64,000 nt of DNA from Zygosaccharomyces rouxii (taxonomy: Eukaryota; Ascomycota; Saccharomycetes; Saccharomycetales; Saccharomycetaceae): positions 868,001 to 932,000 of the forward strand of contig NC_012996.1 of assembly GCF_000026365.1 (NCBI RefSeq), written 5' to 3'. Position 1 is the first letter of the stretch. Each line of letters starts with the position of its first letter. Below the pieces are notes generated by a model. It was given only the letters and a program-made list of their open reading frames with translations. It did no database searches and was not told the DNA's origin. Positions 1 to 8,837 of this stretch are shown here, in pieces. Made by a program: the position numbers and the translations under genes.

Positions 1-1140
1 ATAAGGAATGAGCAGGTCCCACTGTTTGTTACTGCTCAACCCGCCAGGGGTCATAAAAGAGCTAAGGTAGTGAATTATGCTGAATTTGATCCCGATATCT
101 TTGATGAGTTTAACAATATGGGAATGGAAGATGATGATATGGGCGAGAAAAAGGATTCCACGAATGGCGGAGGCACCCCAGGCATGGGTTCGCCGGGGCA
201 AACAGGATCGATGGGCGCCAATGGTGATGAAAAAGATAGTAAAATCAATGGCGAAGGTAATCCTGATGCCAACGGTGGAAATAACCATGCGAATCCAGAG
301 GAACATGCTCTTAATATAGCTCTTCCGGATATACAAGAGCAAGATGACCGATTAAGCATCTTGAGATACCCAAAGATTAGGGAAACCTTTTTACAGAGTA
401 AGATTGCCACTCCATATAGGCTGGATATTCCTCCTACGTTGTCAACGGATCAGCAAGAACCAATCATAATTCCCATCACTTTAAATTTTGAGCATGGTGG
501 TCACCAAATTAACGATTTCTTTACTTGGAACATTAATGATAGATCTATTACACCAGATGAATTTTCCACGATATACTGTAGAGATCTGGATTTCCCTAAT
601 TCTACTGTATTGCATTCACAGATTGTTTCCTCTATAAATGAACAGTTACAAGAATACGAAACAGTAGCGGCAGTAATGGTTCCTGATTTACAGGTTATTG
701 TGAATCTAACTTGTAGTTTAGATAACAGACTTTACGAAGATAACTTCCAGTGGAATCTGAACGATAAATCGGTTTCTCCCGAAAAATTTGCAGAGATTGT
801 GGTTCAAGACTTAGGGCTACCAAGAGATTTTATGCCAGCGATTGCTCATGCACACCATGAATACCTTCTTCGAGTAAAAAAGGAATGGTTAGAAGGCCAT
901 CTAAACCAAGAACACGTACCAAACGGTGCTGCCTTTGGATATTTGTCAGGTATACGTTTAGATGTCGATGAACTAGGTGTCAGCTGGTGTCCTAAGGTCG
1001 AAGTACTTACCCAAGAAGAGATTCAGAAACGTGAGATTGAAAAGGAGAGAAATTTGAGAAGATTGAAGAGAGAATCGGATCGTATGCACAGACGTGGAAG
1101 AAGAAGAGTAGACGATTTGGAGACTACGATGAGAATATGA
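1..1140 (+). CDS. SFH1: Sfh1, SNF5-family core subunit of the RSC chromatin remodeller (5' end outside window)
   Basis: The reading frame is open from base 1, so the N-terminus lies outside the window; 379 codons are visible. An in-frame GTG at 70 is not a start. After a low-complexity Gly/Asn/Asp linker come two SNF5 repeats, each with a hydrophobic strand followed by a W-N-x-N-D motif (FFTWNIND, then FQWNLNDKS), at roughly visible residues 155-225 and 235-310. The C-terminus is a basic Arg/Lys-rich helix. Family knowledge: Sfh1 is the essential SNF5/INI1 paralogue of RSC, acting in the nucleus on nucleosomes. Snf5 is the alternative, but it is much longer and Gln-rich; the compact form fits Sfh1. 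In S. cerevisiae SFH1 (YLR321C) lies next to MMS22; here it sits on the far side of NKP2, so it has moved locally. Confidence 0.9.
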   Translation: MRNEQVPLFVTAQPARGHKRAKVVNYAEFDPDIFDEFNNMGMEDDDMGEKKDSTNGGGTPGMGSPGQTGSMGANGDEKDSKINGEGNPDANGGNNHANPEEHALNIALPDIQEQDDRLSILRYPKIRETFLQSKIATPYRLDIPPTLSTDQQEPIIIPITLNFEHGGHQINDFFTWNINDRSITPDEFSTIYCRDLDFPNSTVLHSQIVSSINEQLQEYETVAAVMVPDLQVIVNLTCSLDNRLYEDNFQWNLNDKSVSPEKFAEIVVQDLGLPRDFMPAIAHAHHEYLLRVKKEWLEGHLNQEHVPNGAAFGYLSGIRLDVDELGVSWCPKVEVLTQEEIQKREIEKERNLRRLKRESDRMHRRGRRRVDDLETTMRI

Positions 1141-1530
1141 ATCAAGATTGTATCGTAATATATGTAATTATGATGAATAAAACTGCAGCAACTTATTTAT
1201 GAGCTTGATCCACAGTCACAGTAACCCAGGGCAAGGTGAATTTCAATTTTGGAGACGAAAGTTGATATTCTATTTATCGGGAATTACGCGACACATAGCG
1301 GTAAAGGCAAGAGGGTATGCTACTTATTCTGCCATTAAATCGAATTAAATAGAAAAGTTTGTTCTATACAACTCAAAAAGACGTTTTAATTTCGTGTCAT
1401 AACCGTATATTTCTATCATTTTTATCACTTGACGATGCTTCCAAGATTTTCCGAAGACCAAGCACATCACATCTTATGAGCTCATCTACGCCTTAAATTA
1501 TACCGGAAAACGCAAGCAATTGAGAGGTCA
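1141..1530. other. Intergenic region between SFH1 and NKP2
   Basis: This 390-base AT-rich stretch holds the SFH1 3' end and the NKP2 promoter, both genes reading rightward. I see no ORF, RNA gene or clear regulatory motif. It corresponds to a rearrangement point relative to S. cerevisiae, where SFH1 and NKP2 are several genes apart. Confidence 0.5.
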
Positions 1531-1980
1531 ATGTCCTCTGAACAACTCCTTGTAAGGCATGTCAGGGATAATCTAATCACTCACAAACATACATTAGAAG
1601 AATTTGCCCAACTAGTGGCGCAACACCATCGAAGTAAACACGAGTCTGAGCCTGATGAAGCTACTATAAAAGATTGGTATACGAAGTACGAGCAACAGGA
1701 TGACGCTGCCTTACAACTATCGGAACAGAGAATTGAAAATTTCTTGAATGATGCTAGACAGGCGCAATTGCTCGAACTGGAGAAATCACAACTTGCTGAG
1801 TCTTTTTCTTTGGAAGATGTCGTTAACAAGCTTTATCATGTGGACCAATTGTTAGATAAAAGATTGGCATACATGAATGAATCTATGAAGGATAATGTAA
1901 CAGAATTACAAAAATTCAATGAATTGTTGGAGTTAGCCAACTCCACTAAAACGGATGATGACGAAGATATAAGCTCCTAA
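1531..1980 (+). CDS. NKP2: Nkp2, non-essential kinetochore protein (COMA/CTF19 complex)
   Basis: The 149-residue protein starts MSSEQLLVRHVRDNL, matching the start of S. cerevisiae Nkp2 (153 aa). It is highly charged and largely helical, with a likely coiled coil in the C-terminal half (LEDVVNKLYHVDQLLDKRL) and an acidic tail. Family knowledge: Nkp2 pairs with Nkp1 and binds the Ctf19-Mcm21-Okp1-Ame1 assembly at the inner kinetochore. The neighbour TAD3 converges on it with a 59-bp gap, as for YLR315W and YLR316C. Similarity is moderate, but synteny supports the call. Confidence 0.85.
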   Translation: MSSEQLLVRHVRDNLITHKHTLEEFAQLVAQHHRSKHESEPDEATIKDWYTKYEQQDDAALQLSEQRIENFLNDARQAQLLELEKSQLAESFSLEDVVNKLYHVDQLLDKRLAYMNESMKDNVTELQKFNELLELANSTKTDDDEDISS

Positions 1981-2039
1981 GGGAAGTAAAAATCGAACTC
2001 TTAAAATACTGGAAAAATAGGCAGGGTGATGTCATATTG

Positions 2040-3035
2040 TTAACAACATATATTTTCATCAATAGTCGGGATAGGATATTCATTACCTATCCATTGGAAA
2101 ACTTCGTATTTTGAGTTGAGTTTTCTATTATTGTGCATACAATAACCATTACCGCTCTCCGTCTTCAAGCATCCGGTTTTAATCATTGGTTGCAGGAAAA
2201 TGCATCTTTTCACTCTAGAATGAATAAGAGCCATGGAACACATCGAACAGGGCTCATGTGTGGTGTATACGTCAAAATCAAAGCATAAATATACGGATCC
2301 CGTGTCCTCCCTATCACCTTTTTCCACTTGATATCGTCTTTCTGCCTCCCTTTCAGCTACTGATTTGATGCCCGACATTATACTATGATCTAACAAAGTA
2401 TGATCATGATGATCTCTGCTATCTACCGATATTATTGGATTTTTAGTATCTCTGGGATTTACAAATGCGGTCACAATGGGAAATTTGTTACCATTTTGCA
2501 GCTCTTCCTTCGACCTGCTGCTTATAAGTGCCAATAAAGATTTAATAAAATCCATATCAAATACATAATCATTCAAAATTTGATCATTCGGGTTACCATA
2601 CCATGTTAGTGGCCAATATTCATTAGACCATTCCACGACCAATTCCTTTGTAGGTGCCGCTTGACGTGGAACGCATTGGGTGTTTTCCAAATTACTAAAT
2701 TTGAGATTCGGTACCGCTTGTTCGAGTAACGAGGCTACTTCTGATTTCTCTCGAGCCATTTCCACAGAACATATGAGTACGCAAAGAATCTTCTTCTCAG
2801 CATTCTTTTTCTTGATCCTCTTAACATGCATTAAAGGTACCGGGTCATTAGGTTGAGTTGTACGTCGAATAAAGTCAACTATTTGTTTGGAATCTTTGGC
2901 ATCAATGTCAATTGTCCATACCCTAACAGGGTCGGCGACGTCTATGATTTTTTCATTTCTGATTTGTAGCAGTCGATCTTCCACAATGCATCTTCTGTAA
3001 TCGATCTTCAAAGGATTCAAATTTTTCTTAACCAT
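2040..3035 (-). CDS. TAD3: Tad3, non-catalytic subunit of the tRNA A34-to-I34 deaminase
   Basis: The ATG at 3035 gives a 331-aa protein beginning MVKKNLNPLKIDYRR, like S. cerevisiae Tad3 (322 aa). The frame stays open to a TTG at 3077, but that is not a credible start. Family knowledge: Tad2-Tad3 deaminates the wobble adenosine of tRNAs. The C-terminal deaminase fold has the zinc motif PCSMCSMALIHSRV, while the catalytic HxE position reads H-S-I: the proton-shuttling Glu is replaced by Ile, as expected for the structural Tad3 partner (Val in S. cerevisiae). The C-terminus ends in CC, also conserved. No intron is needed. The gene is divergent from EST2. Confidence 0.95.
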   Translation of the reverse strand: MVKKNLNPLKIDYRRCIVEDRLLQIRNEKIIDVADPVRVWTIDIDAKDSKQIVDFIRRTTQPNDPVPLMHVKRIKKKNAEKKILCVLICSVEMAREKSEVASLLEQAVPNLKFSNLENTQCVPRQAAPTKELVVEWSNEYWPLTWYGNPNDQILNDYVFDMDFIKSLLALISSRSKEELQNGNKFPIVTAFVNPRDTKNPIISVDSRDHHDHTLLDHSIMSGIKSVAEREAERRYQVEKGDREDTGSVYLCFDFDVYTTHEPCSMCSMALIHSRVKRCIFLQPMIKTGCLKTESGNGYCMHNNRKLNSKYEVFQWIGNEYPIPTIDENICC

Positions 3036-3340
3036 TACAAAATCCCTAAGAATTGATTCTAATAGTGCTCTTGCCAATTCTCTTCACCAATCTGTAGTAA
3101 TGGATCACTGAACTCATCATCATTATTATCAAATTCCAAGGCGATGAGATGAGCTCGAGACCTTTCATCATCACGTGAATTGCACAGCGTCCATTCCACA
3201 TATAAAATTCGACTGTCACTGCAGCTCAACGAATTCCATGAGCACAACATTGTTCAACAAAGGGTCTTGGGTATTTAAGGACTCTAATTTGGTGTCTGAA
3301 TGGTCTATTTTGTGTCTAAAATGAATTGTATCTGGATCTG
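3036..3340. promoter_or_regulatory. Divergent TAD3/EST2 promoter with TCACGTGA palindrome
   Basis: This 305-base region separates divergent TAD3 and EST2. It contains a TCACGTGA palindrome at 3171-3178, which fits a Cbf1-type E-box. A 63-codon ATG ORF on the minus strand (3059-3250) has no recognisable features. The right end holds the uORF described separately. Confidence 0.5.
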
Positions 3341-3341
3341 A
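3321..3341 (+). other. uORF overlapping the EST2 start codon
   Basis: An ATG at 3321 opens a six-codon uORF, ATG AAT TGT ATC TGG ATC TGA, whose stop (3339-3341) overlaps the EST2 ATG (3341-3343) as TGATG. The uORF ATG follows AAA, with A at -3, a favourable yeast context; the EST2 ATG has C at -3. Whether the transcript includes 3321 is not visible from sequence. Confidence 0.55.
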
Positions 3342-5908
3342 TGAAAAGTTTACAAGAGTTTATTAAAAATGATTTGAATATTTATCCATCTGATTCAGAA
3401 TATGAGAGGTTGGTATCATTTAGCCAACTAAATGGATTGCATGAACTCCTTAATGCTTGTTTCGTGGTTGCGAATTCACATAACATCGATTTACCAGAGA
3501 TCGTTCCTGGTAGTGACCATAAACGTGTAATAGATTACTGCATTGTCCATTTGCTCGAGAAGAATCTTTTTGACAACATTCTTACATTTGGTTATGCCGT
3601 GGGGAGAACAGAGCATGTCAACAATTCTCTACACTGTCTTTACACTAATTCTAATGTTTCTAGGATAAAAAATTCTCAATGGCATCAATTGCACAAGCTT
3701 ATCGGTACTCATAATTTTGTGAATTTGTTGATTAACTACACTGTGCTTCAATTTACAGGAGGATTTTTCACACAGGTAATTGGAAATCGAGCCAATCGAC
3801 CTCATACTTCACCACCATGGTACTACCAACAAAACCAAAACCAAAAACATTTACATAACAGTACTCCTATTACATTGAGAACATCTCTTCAAAGGAAGTC
3901 ATCAATATTTAAAGGACCCAACATGATTCCAACAAAAGATGACATTGACGAGCTTATCGACAGTATTTTTGAGCCGTTTGCAAATGAGATAAAATGTATC
4001 AGAAAATCACAAATAAAGCCGCTGATCAAGAGATTATCCTTGAATCACACCCGTGTCAAGTATTTAGGCATATTGGACAATATATGTCCCATATCTAAAG
4101 ACGATAATAGTTACCAATTAGATACCAGGACTCCTGTGAAACAAGTAAATCGATTCATCATCGTATTAGTAGAAAAATTGGTTCCCATACAGATGTTTGG
4201 ATCTAAGAGGAACAAATCTAAAGTTTTCCATTTCATATCTATACTTCTAAGGCTACCTTTAGGTGGAAACATACCTTTAGCTGAGATTATGACCAGTTTA
4301 AGAATTAACGATTTCACTTGGTTACAAATGAATCGATCGGACACCGTGAAGACAGAAGATCTAGTGGCACATTTCATCTTTTGGTTTTTTCAACGGTTTG
4401 TTGTCAAGATTATTGCCACTTTTTTCTACACTACGGAAGTCTCCTCTAACGTAGAAATATTGTTCTTCAGACATGATGTATGGGAATCAATATCAACTCC
4501 GTTTCTAAAGGCATATTTCGAAAAATATTTGGTGGAAAACAAACCATGCAGAAATCATAAGAGCTATTTACTTTCTAGGTTTAATCACAGCAAACTACGT
4601 TTAGTCCCAAAGAAGGCCAAAGGTGAGTTTCGAGTACTAGCGGCTCCTCAAAAAGGATCAGACAAGGAAGAATCGTCAGCATACTTTTTACATTTCAAAT
4701 ACGTCACCTATCCAGTTCAGTGCATCTTAGACTTTGTTAGGAAAAAGAGAAGAACTCATTTTGACAAAGTCTATTCCCAAAACGAGATAGTTGAGCGCAT
4801 CAAGACCTTCAAAAAAGCCTTATTAAAAAAACATGGGTTTATTCCAGAGCTTTCTTTCATGAAATTTGACATAGAATCATGTTATGATTCAATTAGAAGA
4901 GAAAAAGTTATGGAAGTGATAAGCCGTCTTTTAGAACATGAAACAGGATTTTTCGTCAGATCCCAATCCATTTTCAATCCGTCCACAGGATCATTAAAGG
5001 TTCAGAATGTTGTAAATGGGAGTAGACGCCCAAGCGATGATGAGGTCTATATTGACAATGTTCGAACAGTTTACCTCACTAAGCAAGATGTACTTGAAGT
5101 ATTGGAATTAGAATTTTTCAGAACGGCTCTATCCTTTAATGGAAGATGCTACTTGCGTAAAGATGGGTTATTCCAAGGATCCAGGCTTTCTGCATTGGTG
5201 GTAGATTTGGCTTATGATGATTTAGTGGAATCAGAAAGTGTATTTAAACCACACCCTAATTACGATGGTTTAGTTATTAGATTGGCAGATGACTTTCTGA
5301 TAATTTCATCTGATAAAAACCAGATACTTTCACTAGAAAGAATGTCACAGGTTGGATTCCCAGCATACGGCGCCAAGGTAAAGGCTGATAAAATTTGCAT
5401 TGCTCACAGTGGTTCTGCGTGTAAAACCCTTCAATTTTGCGCGTTGGAAATCTCATTGAAGAATCTGGATACCTGGAAAACCTCTTGTTTATTCAATATT
5501 CCTAATTTTCGTTTTCATTCAACTTTTAAAACATATCAAAAATTGAGGCACCTTTACGAACTGAGGTTGTCTTACGGGACAGTCGATGGAAATGTCAATG
5601 AGCCGCCCACAATCTTGTACCAAATTCATCAGATCGGAGATAATATTGCCACAACTTTTGTCCACGCTTTCAAAGGAAAACCAATATGTTTAGAAGAATT
5701 CGAAGAATTTATTCATAATATTTTCGCTTCAAGTGAGCTTGCTTGGCGACATTGTCCTGAGGATGTAGTATTCAAATCACAAGTTCGCCTAGCCCTTCTA
5801 AGAAGTTTTTTAGAAGTTCTGGTTAAGAATACTTCTAAATTCGAAAATGCCATTGGTTTTCTTATATCTGAAGTAAATAAATGCATGTACATATCGTCTC
5901 TTGCGTAG
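3341..5908 (+). CDS. EST2: Est2, telomerase reverse transcriptase catalytic subunit
   Basis: The first in-frame ATG is at 3341, giving 855 aa (S. cerevisiae 884); the frame extends back only to a TTG at 3326. An N-terminal TEN-like region includes VNLLINYTVLQFTGGFFTQV. It is followed by the TERT-specific T motif around FYTTEVSSN. Reverse transcriptase motifs follow: motif 1/2 LRLVPKKAKGEFRVLAAP, motif A FDIESCYDSI with Asp510, motif B' DGLFQGSRLSALVVDL, and motif C LADDFLII with Asp650 and Asp651. The catalytic triad is therefore intact. Family knowledge: Est2 copies the telomerase RNA template to extend chromosome ends in the nucleus. The flanking TAD3 and BUD6 match S. cerevisiae order. Confidence 0.98.
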   Translation: MKSLQEFIKNDLNIYPSDSEYERLVSFSQLNGLHELLNACFVVANSHNIDLPEIVPGSDHKRVIDYCIVHLLEKNLFDNILTFGYAVGRTEHVNNSLHCLYTNSNVSRIKNSQWHQLHKLIGTHNFVNLLINYTVLQFTGGFFTQVIGNRANRPHTSPPWYYQQNQNQKHLHNSTPITLRTSLQRKSSIFKGPNMIPTKDDIDELIDSIFEPFANEIKCIRKSQIKPLIKRLSLNHTRVKYLGILDNICPISKDDNSYQLDTRTPVKQVNRFIIVLVEKLVPIQMFGSKRNKSKVFHFISILLRLPLGGNIPLAEIMTSLRINDFTWLQMNRSDTVKTEDLVAHFIFWFFQRFVVKIIATFFYTTEVSSNVEILFFRHDVWESISTPFLKAYFEKYLVENKPCRNHKSYLLSRFNHSKLRLVPKKAKGEFRVLAAPQKGSDKEESSAYFLHFKYVTYPVQCILDFVRKKRRTHFDKVYSQNEIVERIKTFKKALLKKHGFIPELSFMKFDIESCYDSIRREKVMEVISRLLEHETGFFVRSQSIFNPSTGSLKVQNVVNGSRRPSDDEVYIDNVRTVYLTKQDVLEVLELEFFRTALSFNGRCYLRKDGLFQGSRLSALVVDLAYDDLVESESVFKPHPNYDGLVIRLADDFLIISSDKNQILSLERMSQVGFPAYGAKVKADKICIAHSGSACKTLQFCALEISLKNLDTWKTSCLFNIPNFRFHSTFKTYQKLRHLYELRLSYGTVDGNVNEPPTILYQIHQIGDNIATTFVHAFKGKPICLEEFEEFIHNIFASSELAWRHCPEDVVFKSQVRLALLRSFLEVLVKNTSKFENAIGFLISEVNKCMYISSLA

Positions 5909-6034
5909 AATACTAACGGTTCACCAACTTAGAAGAGTAACAAAATCAAAGGAAAGCTCCAAGGTACATCAAAAATAAAGAAGTAAAAAAAAAAACAACG
6001 AAAAAACGGCAAAAAAAATTTAAATGACAAGTCA

Positions 6035-8629
6035 TTAAAGATCGAGGCCACCAAAGTAAGCTCTCAAATTATTTTCGTCCTTTTGTTTCCGTATCCTCTC
6101 CACTTCTTCTACACCCCCAGCAGTTTTCAAATTGCCTTTCTCAACAAAGTTGCCCAATTCATCTTCGAAAGCATCAGTGTCTCGATATTCTCTTTCTCTT
6201 TCCCACATTTTCTGAGCTCTTTCCAATGCCTCAATTCTTTCGTTATGATCGGGATTCAAAGCTTGAACTTCGTTAAGAACTTGATCTCTGACCCTGTGGA
6301 AGGTACCAGGCTCAGGAATAGGTAGAATTGGATTAGACCTCGATTTCTTAGGATGTCTTTCCTGTTCAACACAGCACATGTTAACAAGATCAAACGTTTC
6401 TAATGCCTTACCCAAGTCTTCTTTCAAGTCTGCCGTCAAATCTTCCTGCAGTGTGAGAAATTGTTGTTCTTCACATACTTTCTCCAATTCTGCCTTCCAA
6501 ATTTTCTTCCATTGTGGTTTTTCATTCTGCATGAACATCTGCATCATCGACAAATCATTTTCAGCTAATACTAATTCTTTTTGAACCGAGTCAAGTTTCT
6601 TCTTAGATGGCTTAACGCCATGAACTGCAACATCTTTCCTCAAAACTTCAATAACATCTTGCAAATCATCCACTTTACTTAACAACGCATCGGACAACTC
6701 ACTCAATCTATTTTGAGAAGTTTCGATGTACCTGTTATTACTAGATGACTTGTCTGCCTCTAAAGACAAGTTCTTGAAATTTTCTAACTTCGATAACACA
6801 GTGCCAATAGTAGACTCAGATTTTCTCTTGCTCTCATTGTGAAGTTGTCTCAGGACAGATAGTTCTTGTTTTAATGCGCTAACAGTTTCCACCGGGACGG
6901 CTGGTCGAGTAAAAGCAGGAGCAGGAGTAGAAGTAGAAGTGGGTACGTTTCCGCTCAAAACACTCTTATCCATATTTCTGGAAGCTAAAGACAACTCGTG
7001 GGTTTTTAACGATTCCTGAGTTTTCATTGACAAATCCCTCATTTGGTCCAACATATCTTCTTGCGCTCTGCTTATTTCACCTCTCAAAGATGAAATTACT
7101 TCTGCGAAATTAATCTTAGGTTCCTTTTCCATTTCTACGTCTTTGTTTCCTGTTTTTCCCTCGTCTTCCTTCTTATCCTTGACTTTTAATTCGACTATAC
7201 ATCCATCATGCAAATCAGATAAACCTTGTTGGTCCAATTCATAGAAAACAGAGAATTTTGGATCCTGTAAATACAAATCTGGAAAACTATCCTCGTCAAA
7301 TGAATATGCAAATTTCTCGACAAACAATAATTGTAATTCATGCATGCTTGTCGGAGGTGGTAAGTGGCATTTCTTTGTTTTCCCATTCATTCTTAAGAAA
7401 ATCGTGTACAATGGTCCACTCGGGTCTTCATCCTGTTTCTCATTGATATGATCAGTTTTTGCGCTTGTAAATGAAGCACCACTGGTATCTGCATGCAGCC
7501 GCGGTTGAAAAACTGGAACTGGGGAAACGTCTGGCGGCACAGGAGATTTATTAGTAGTAGATTTAGCAGTAGTTTGATGGTTAAGTTCTTTATCATAATC
7601 ATTATCGTAATTGTTGCCAGTACCTCTTTGTGAGCTCGGTGCTTCTTTATCAACGGGTGATTCCAATGTCTGAGCCATGAGGTCTCTAGGTAATGGTGGT
7701 GCCAAAGATGCGGGTGAAGATGCGGGCAAGGATGGAGTCACAGTATTTGCCAGAGAAGGTGGCACAGAGGCTAATGCGCCGGCCGCTGCCGCTTCTGTAT
7801 TCGAATGGTTGGTTAATTTTGCCATCTGATAGGCTGAGAATCTCTTAGAAGCTCGCCTCTGTAAATTATTGCCTTTCTTTAATTCAGACAATGCTTCTGT
7901 TTCGGAGAGATTCTGTTGTTTAGGAGCCGCCATATGCGTTGCAGCGTCAGGAACATTGGAAGAACTAGAATTCACAGGAGACGCAAGAGATGCATTTTTA
8001 GCTATCTCAGGAGACATGATATCATTTTTCCTATGTGTTCTAGGTTCAGAAATTTCTTGACCATGGGTCTTCGGTGTAAAACTTACACTTGGCGTCCTAG
8101 AACTTGGCGGCGTAGACTTATTGGAAAGGGACAAGCTACTCACAGTGGAGGGACGTTGTTGATGTAAACTCCTCTTCGTACCTTTTTCGGATTTCATTGA
8201 TTTTAAAAGAGCTTGCTTAACTTTCAATTTATCCAGAAGGGTAACAATAATTTCTCTGATACTAGGTAAATACTTGTTTAGAGTCTCATCAGATGGTTCA
8301 TCCCTCAAAGCAACTTCTAACACACGACGTAAGTCCATTGGGACATCCCCCAGATCTGAAACTTCGAGACCAGAATGGCTGAAGAATTTGGATACAAGTT
8401 TAAAATCATTACCTAGTTGAACGTAGGCATCCGAAACCATTCTCTCATTAACAATACCTTTAGACCACTGTGTCAGCGTTTGTAGAAGCTGTTTCGTTGA
8501 CATCAGTAACTTCGTCACCGTTGTTTCCACGCTAGAATTACTCAATGTCGATGACGAAGATTTCCTCGATGAATTTGAGCTGTGACGACCATTGGGATAC
8601 TCTAAACCTTCCCTACCACTAGAAAGCAT
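6035..8629 (-). CDS. BUD6: Bud6/Aip3, actin- and formin-interacting polarity protein
   Basis: The 864-aa protein (S. cerevisiae 788) has a Ser-rich start, an N-terminal helical segment (VTKLLMSTKQLLQTLTQWSKG), a long disordered Ser/Pro/Ala linker (about residues 150-400), then a conserved globular part and extended coiled coils to the C-terminus. Family knowledge: Bud6 localises to bud tip and neck, binds actin monomers and stimulates the formin Bni1 as a polarisome nucleation-promoting factor. The C-terminal core and flank that bind formin and actin correspond to the last roughly 300 residues here. It converges with EST2 over a 126-bp A-rich spacer. The linker is the poorly conserved part. 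Confidence 0.93.
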   Translation of the reverse strand: MLSSGREGLEYPNGRHSSNSSRKSSSSTLSNSSVETTVTKLLMSTKQLLQTLTQWSKGIVNERMVSDAYVQLGNDFKLVSKFFSHSGLEVSDLGDVPMDLRRVLEVALRDEPSDETLNKYLPSIREIIVTLLDKLKVKQALLKSMKSEKGTKRSLHQQRPSTVSSLSLSNKSTPPSSRTPSVSFTPKTHGQEISEPRTHRKNDIMSPEIAKNASLASPVNSSSSNVPDAATHMAAPKQQNLSETEALSELKKGNNLQRRASKRFSAYQMAKLTNHSNTEAAAAGALASVPPSLANTVTPSLPASSPASLAPPLPRDLMAQTLESPVDKEAPSSQRGTGNNYDNDYDKELNHQTTAKSTTNKSPVPPDVSPVPVFQPRLHADTSGASFTSAKTDHINEKQDEDPSGPLYTIFLRMNGKTKKCHLPPPTSMHELQLLFVEKFAYSFDEDSFPDLYLQDPKFSVFYELDQQGLSDLHDGCIVELKVKDKKEDEGKTGNKDVEMEKEPKINFAEVISSLRGEISRAQEDMLDQMRDLSMKTQESLKTHELSLASRNMDKSVLSGNVPTSTSTPAPAFTRPAVPVETVSALKQELSVLRQLHNESKRKSESTIGTVLSKLENFKNLSLEADKSSSNNRYIETSQNRLSELSDALLSKVDDLQDVIEVLRKDVAVHGVKPSKKKLDSVQKELVLAENDLSMMQMFMQNEKPQWKKIWKAELEKVCEEQQFLTLQEDLTADLKEDLGKALETFDLVNMCCVEQERHPKKSRSNPILPIPEPGTFHRVRDQVLNEVQALNPDHNERIEALERAQKMWEREREYRDTDAFEDELGNFVEKGNLKTAGGVEEVERIRKQKDENNLRAYFGGLDL

Positions 8630-8837
8630 TTTCCCAGTTTAATTACAATACAATTCACAGCTAGATGAATTTCAAAATCCTTCTTTTTCTCTCAAGTGTC
8701 CTGTTTTAAGGTGAAGTTAGAGTTAAGTTGTTAGAACTCTCTCGGTGAAAACGTCACCACGAGTACAAAAGGAATCAAAAGTGTGAAAAGTCTGCCACAA
8801 GGGTTGATTCTAACTTGCCGTGATAGGACCCTGATTT

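Noticed and set aside
3059..3250. 63-codon minus-strand ATG ORF upstream of TAD3, as a gene or an upstream TAD3 exon
   Set aside because: No recognisable features, it lies in a divergent promoter, and Tad3 already starts correctly at 3035 without it.
7195..8167. Several ORFs on both strands inside BUD6
   Set aside because: They are shadows of the BUD6 coding frame with no protein-like composition.
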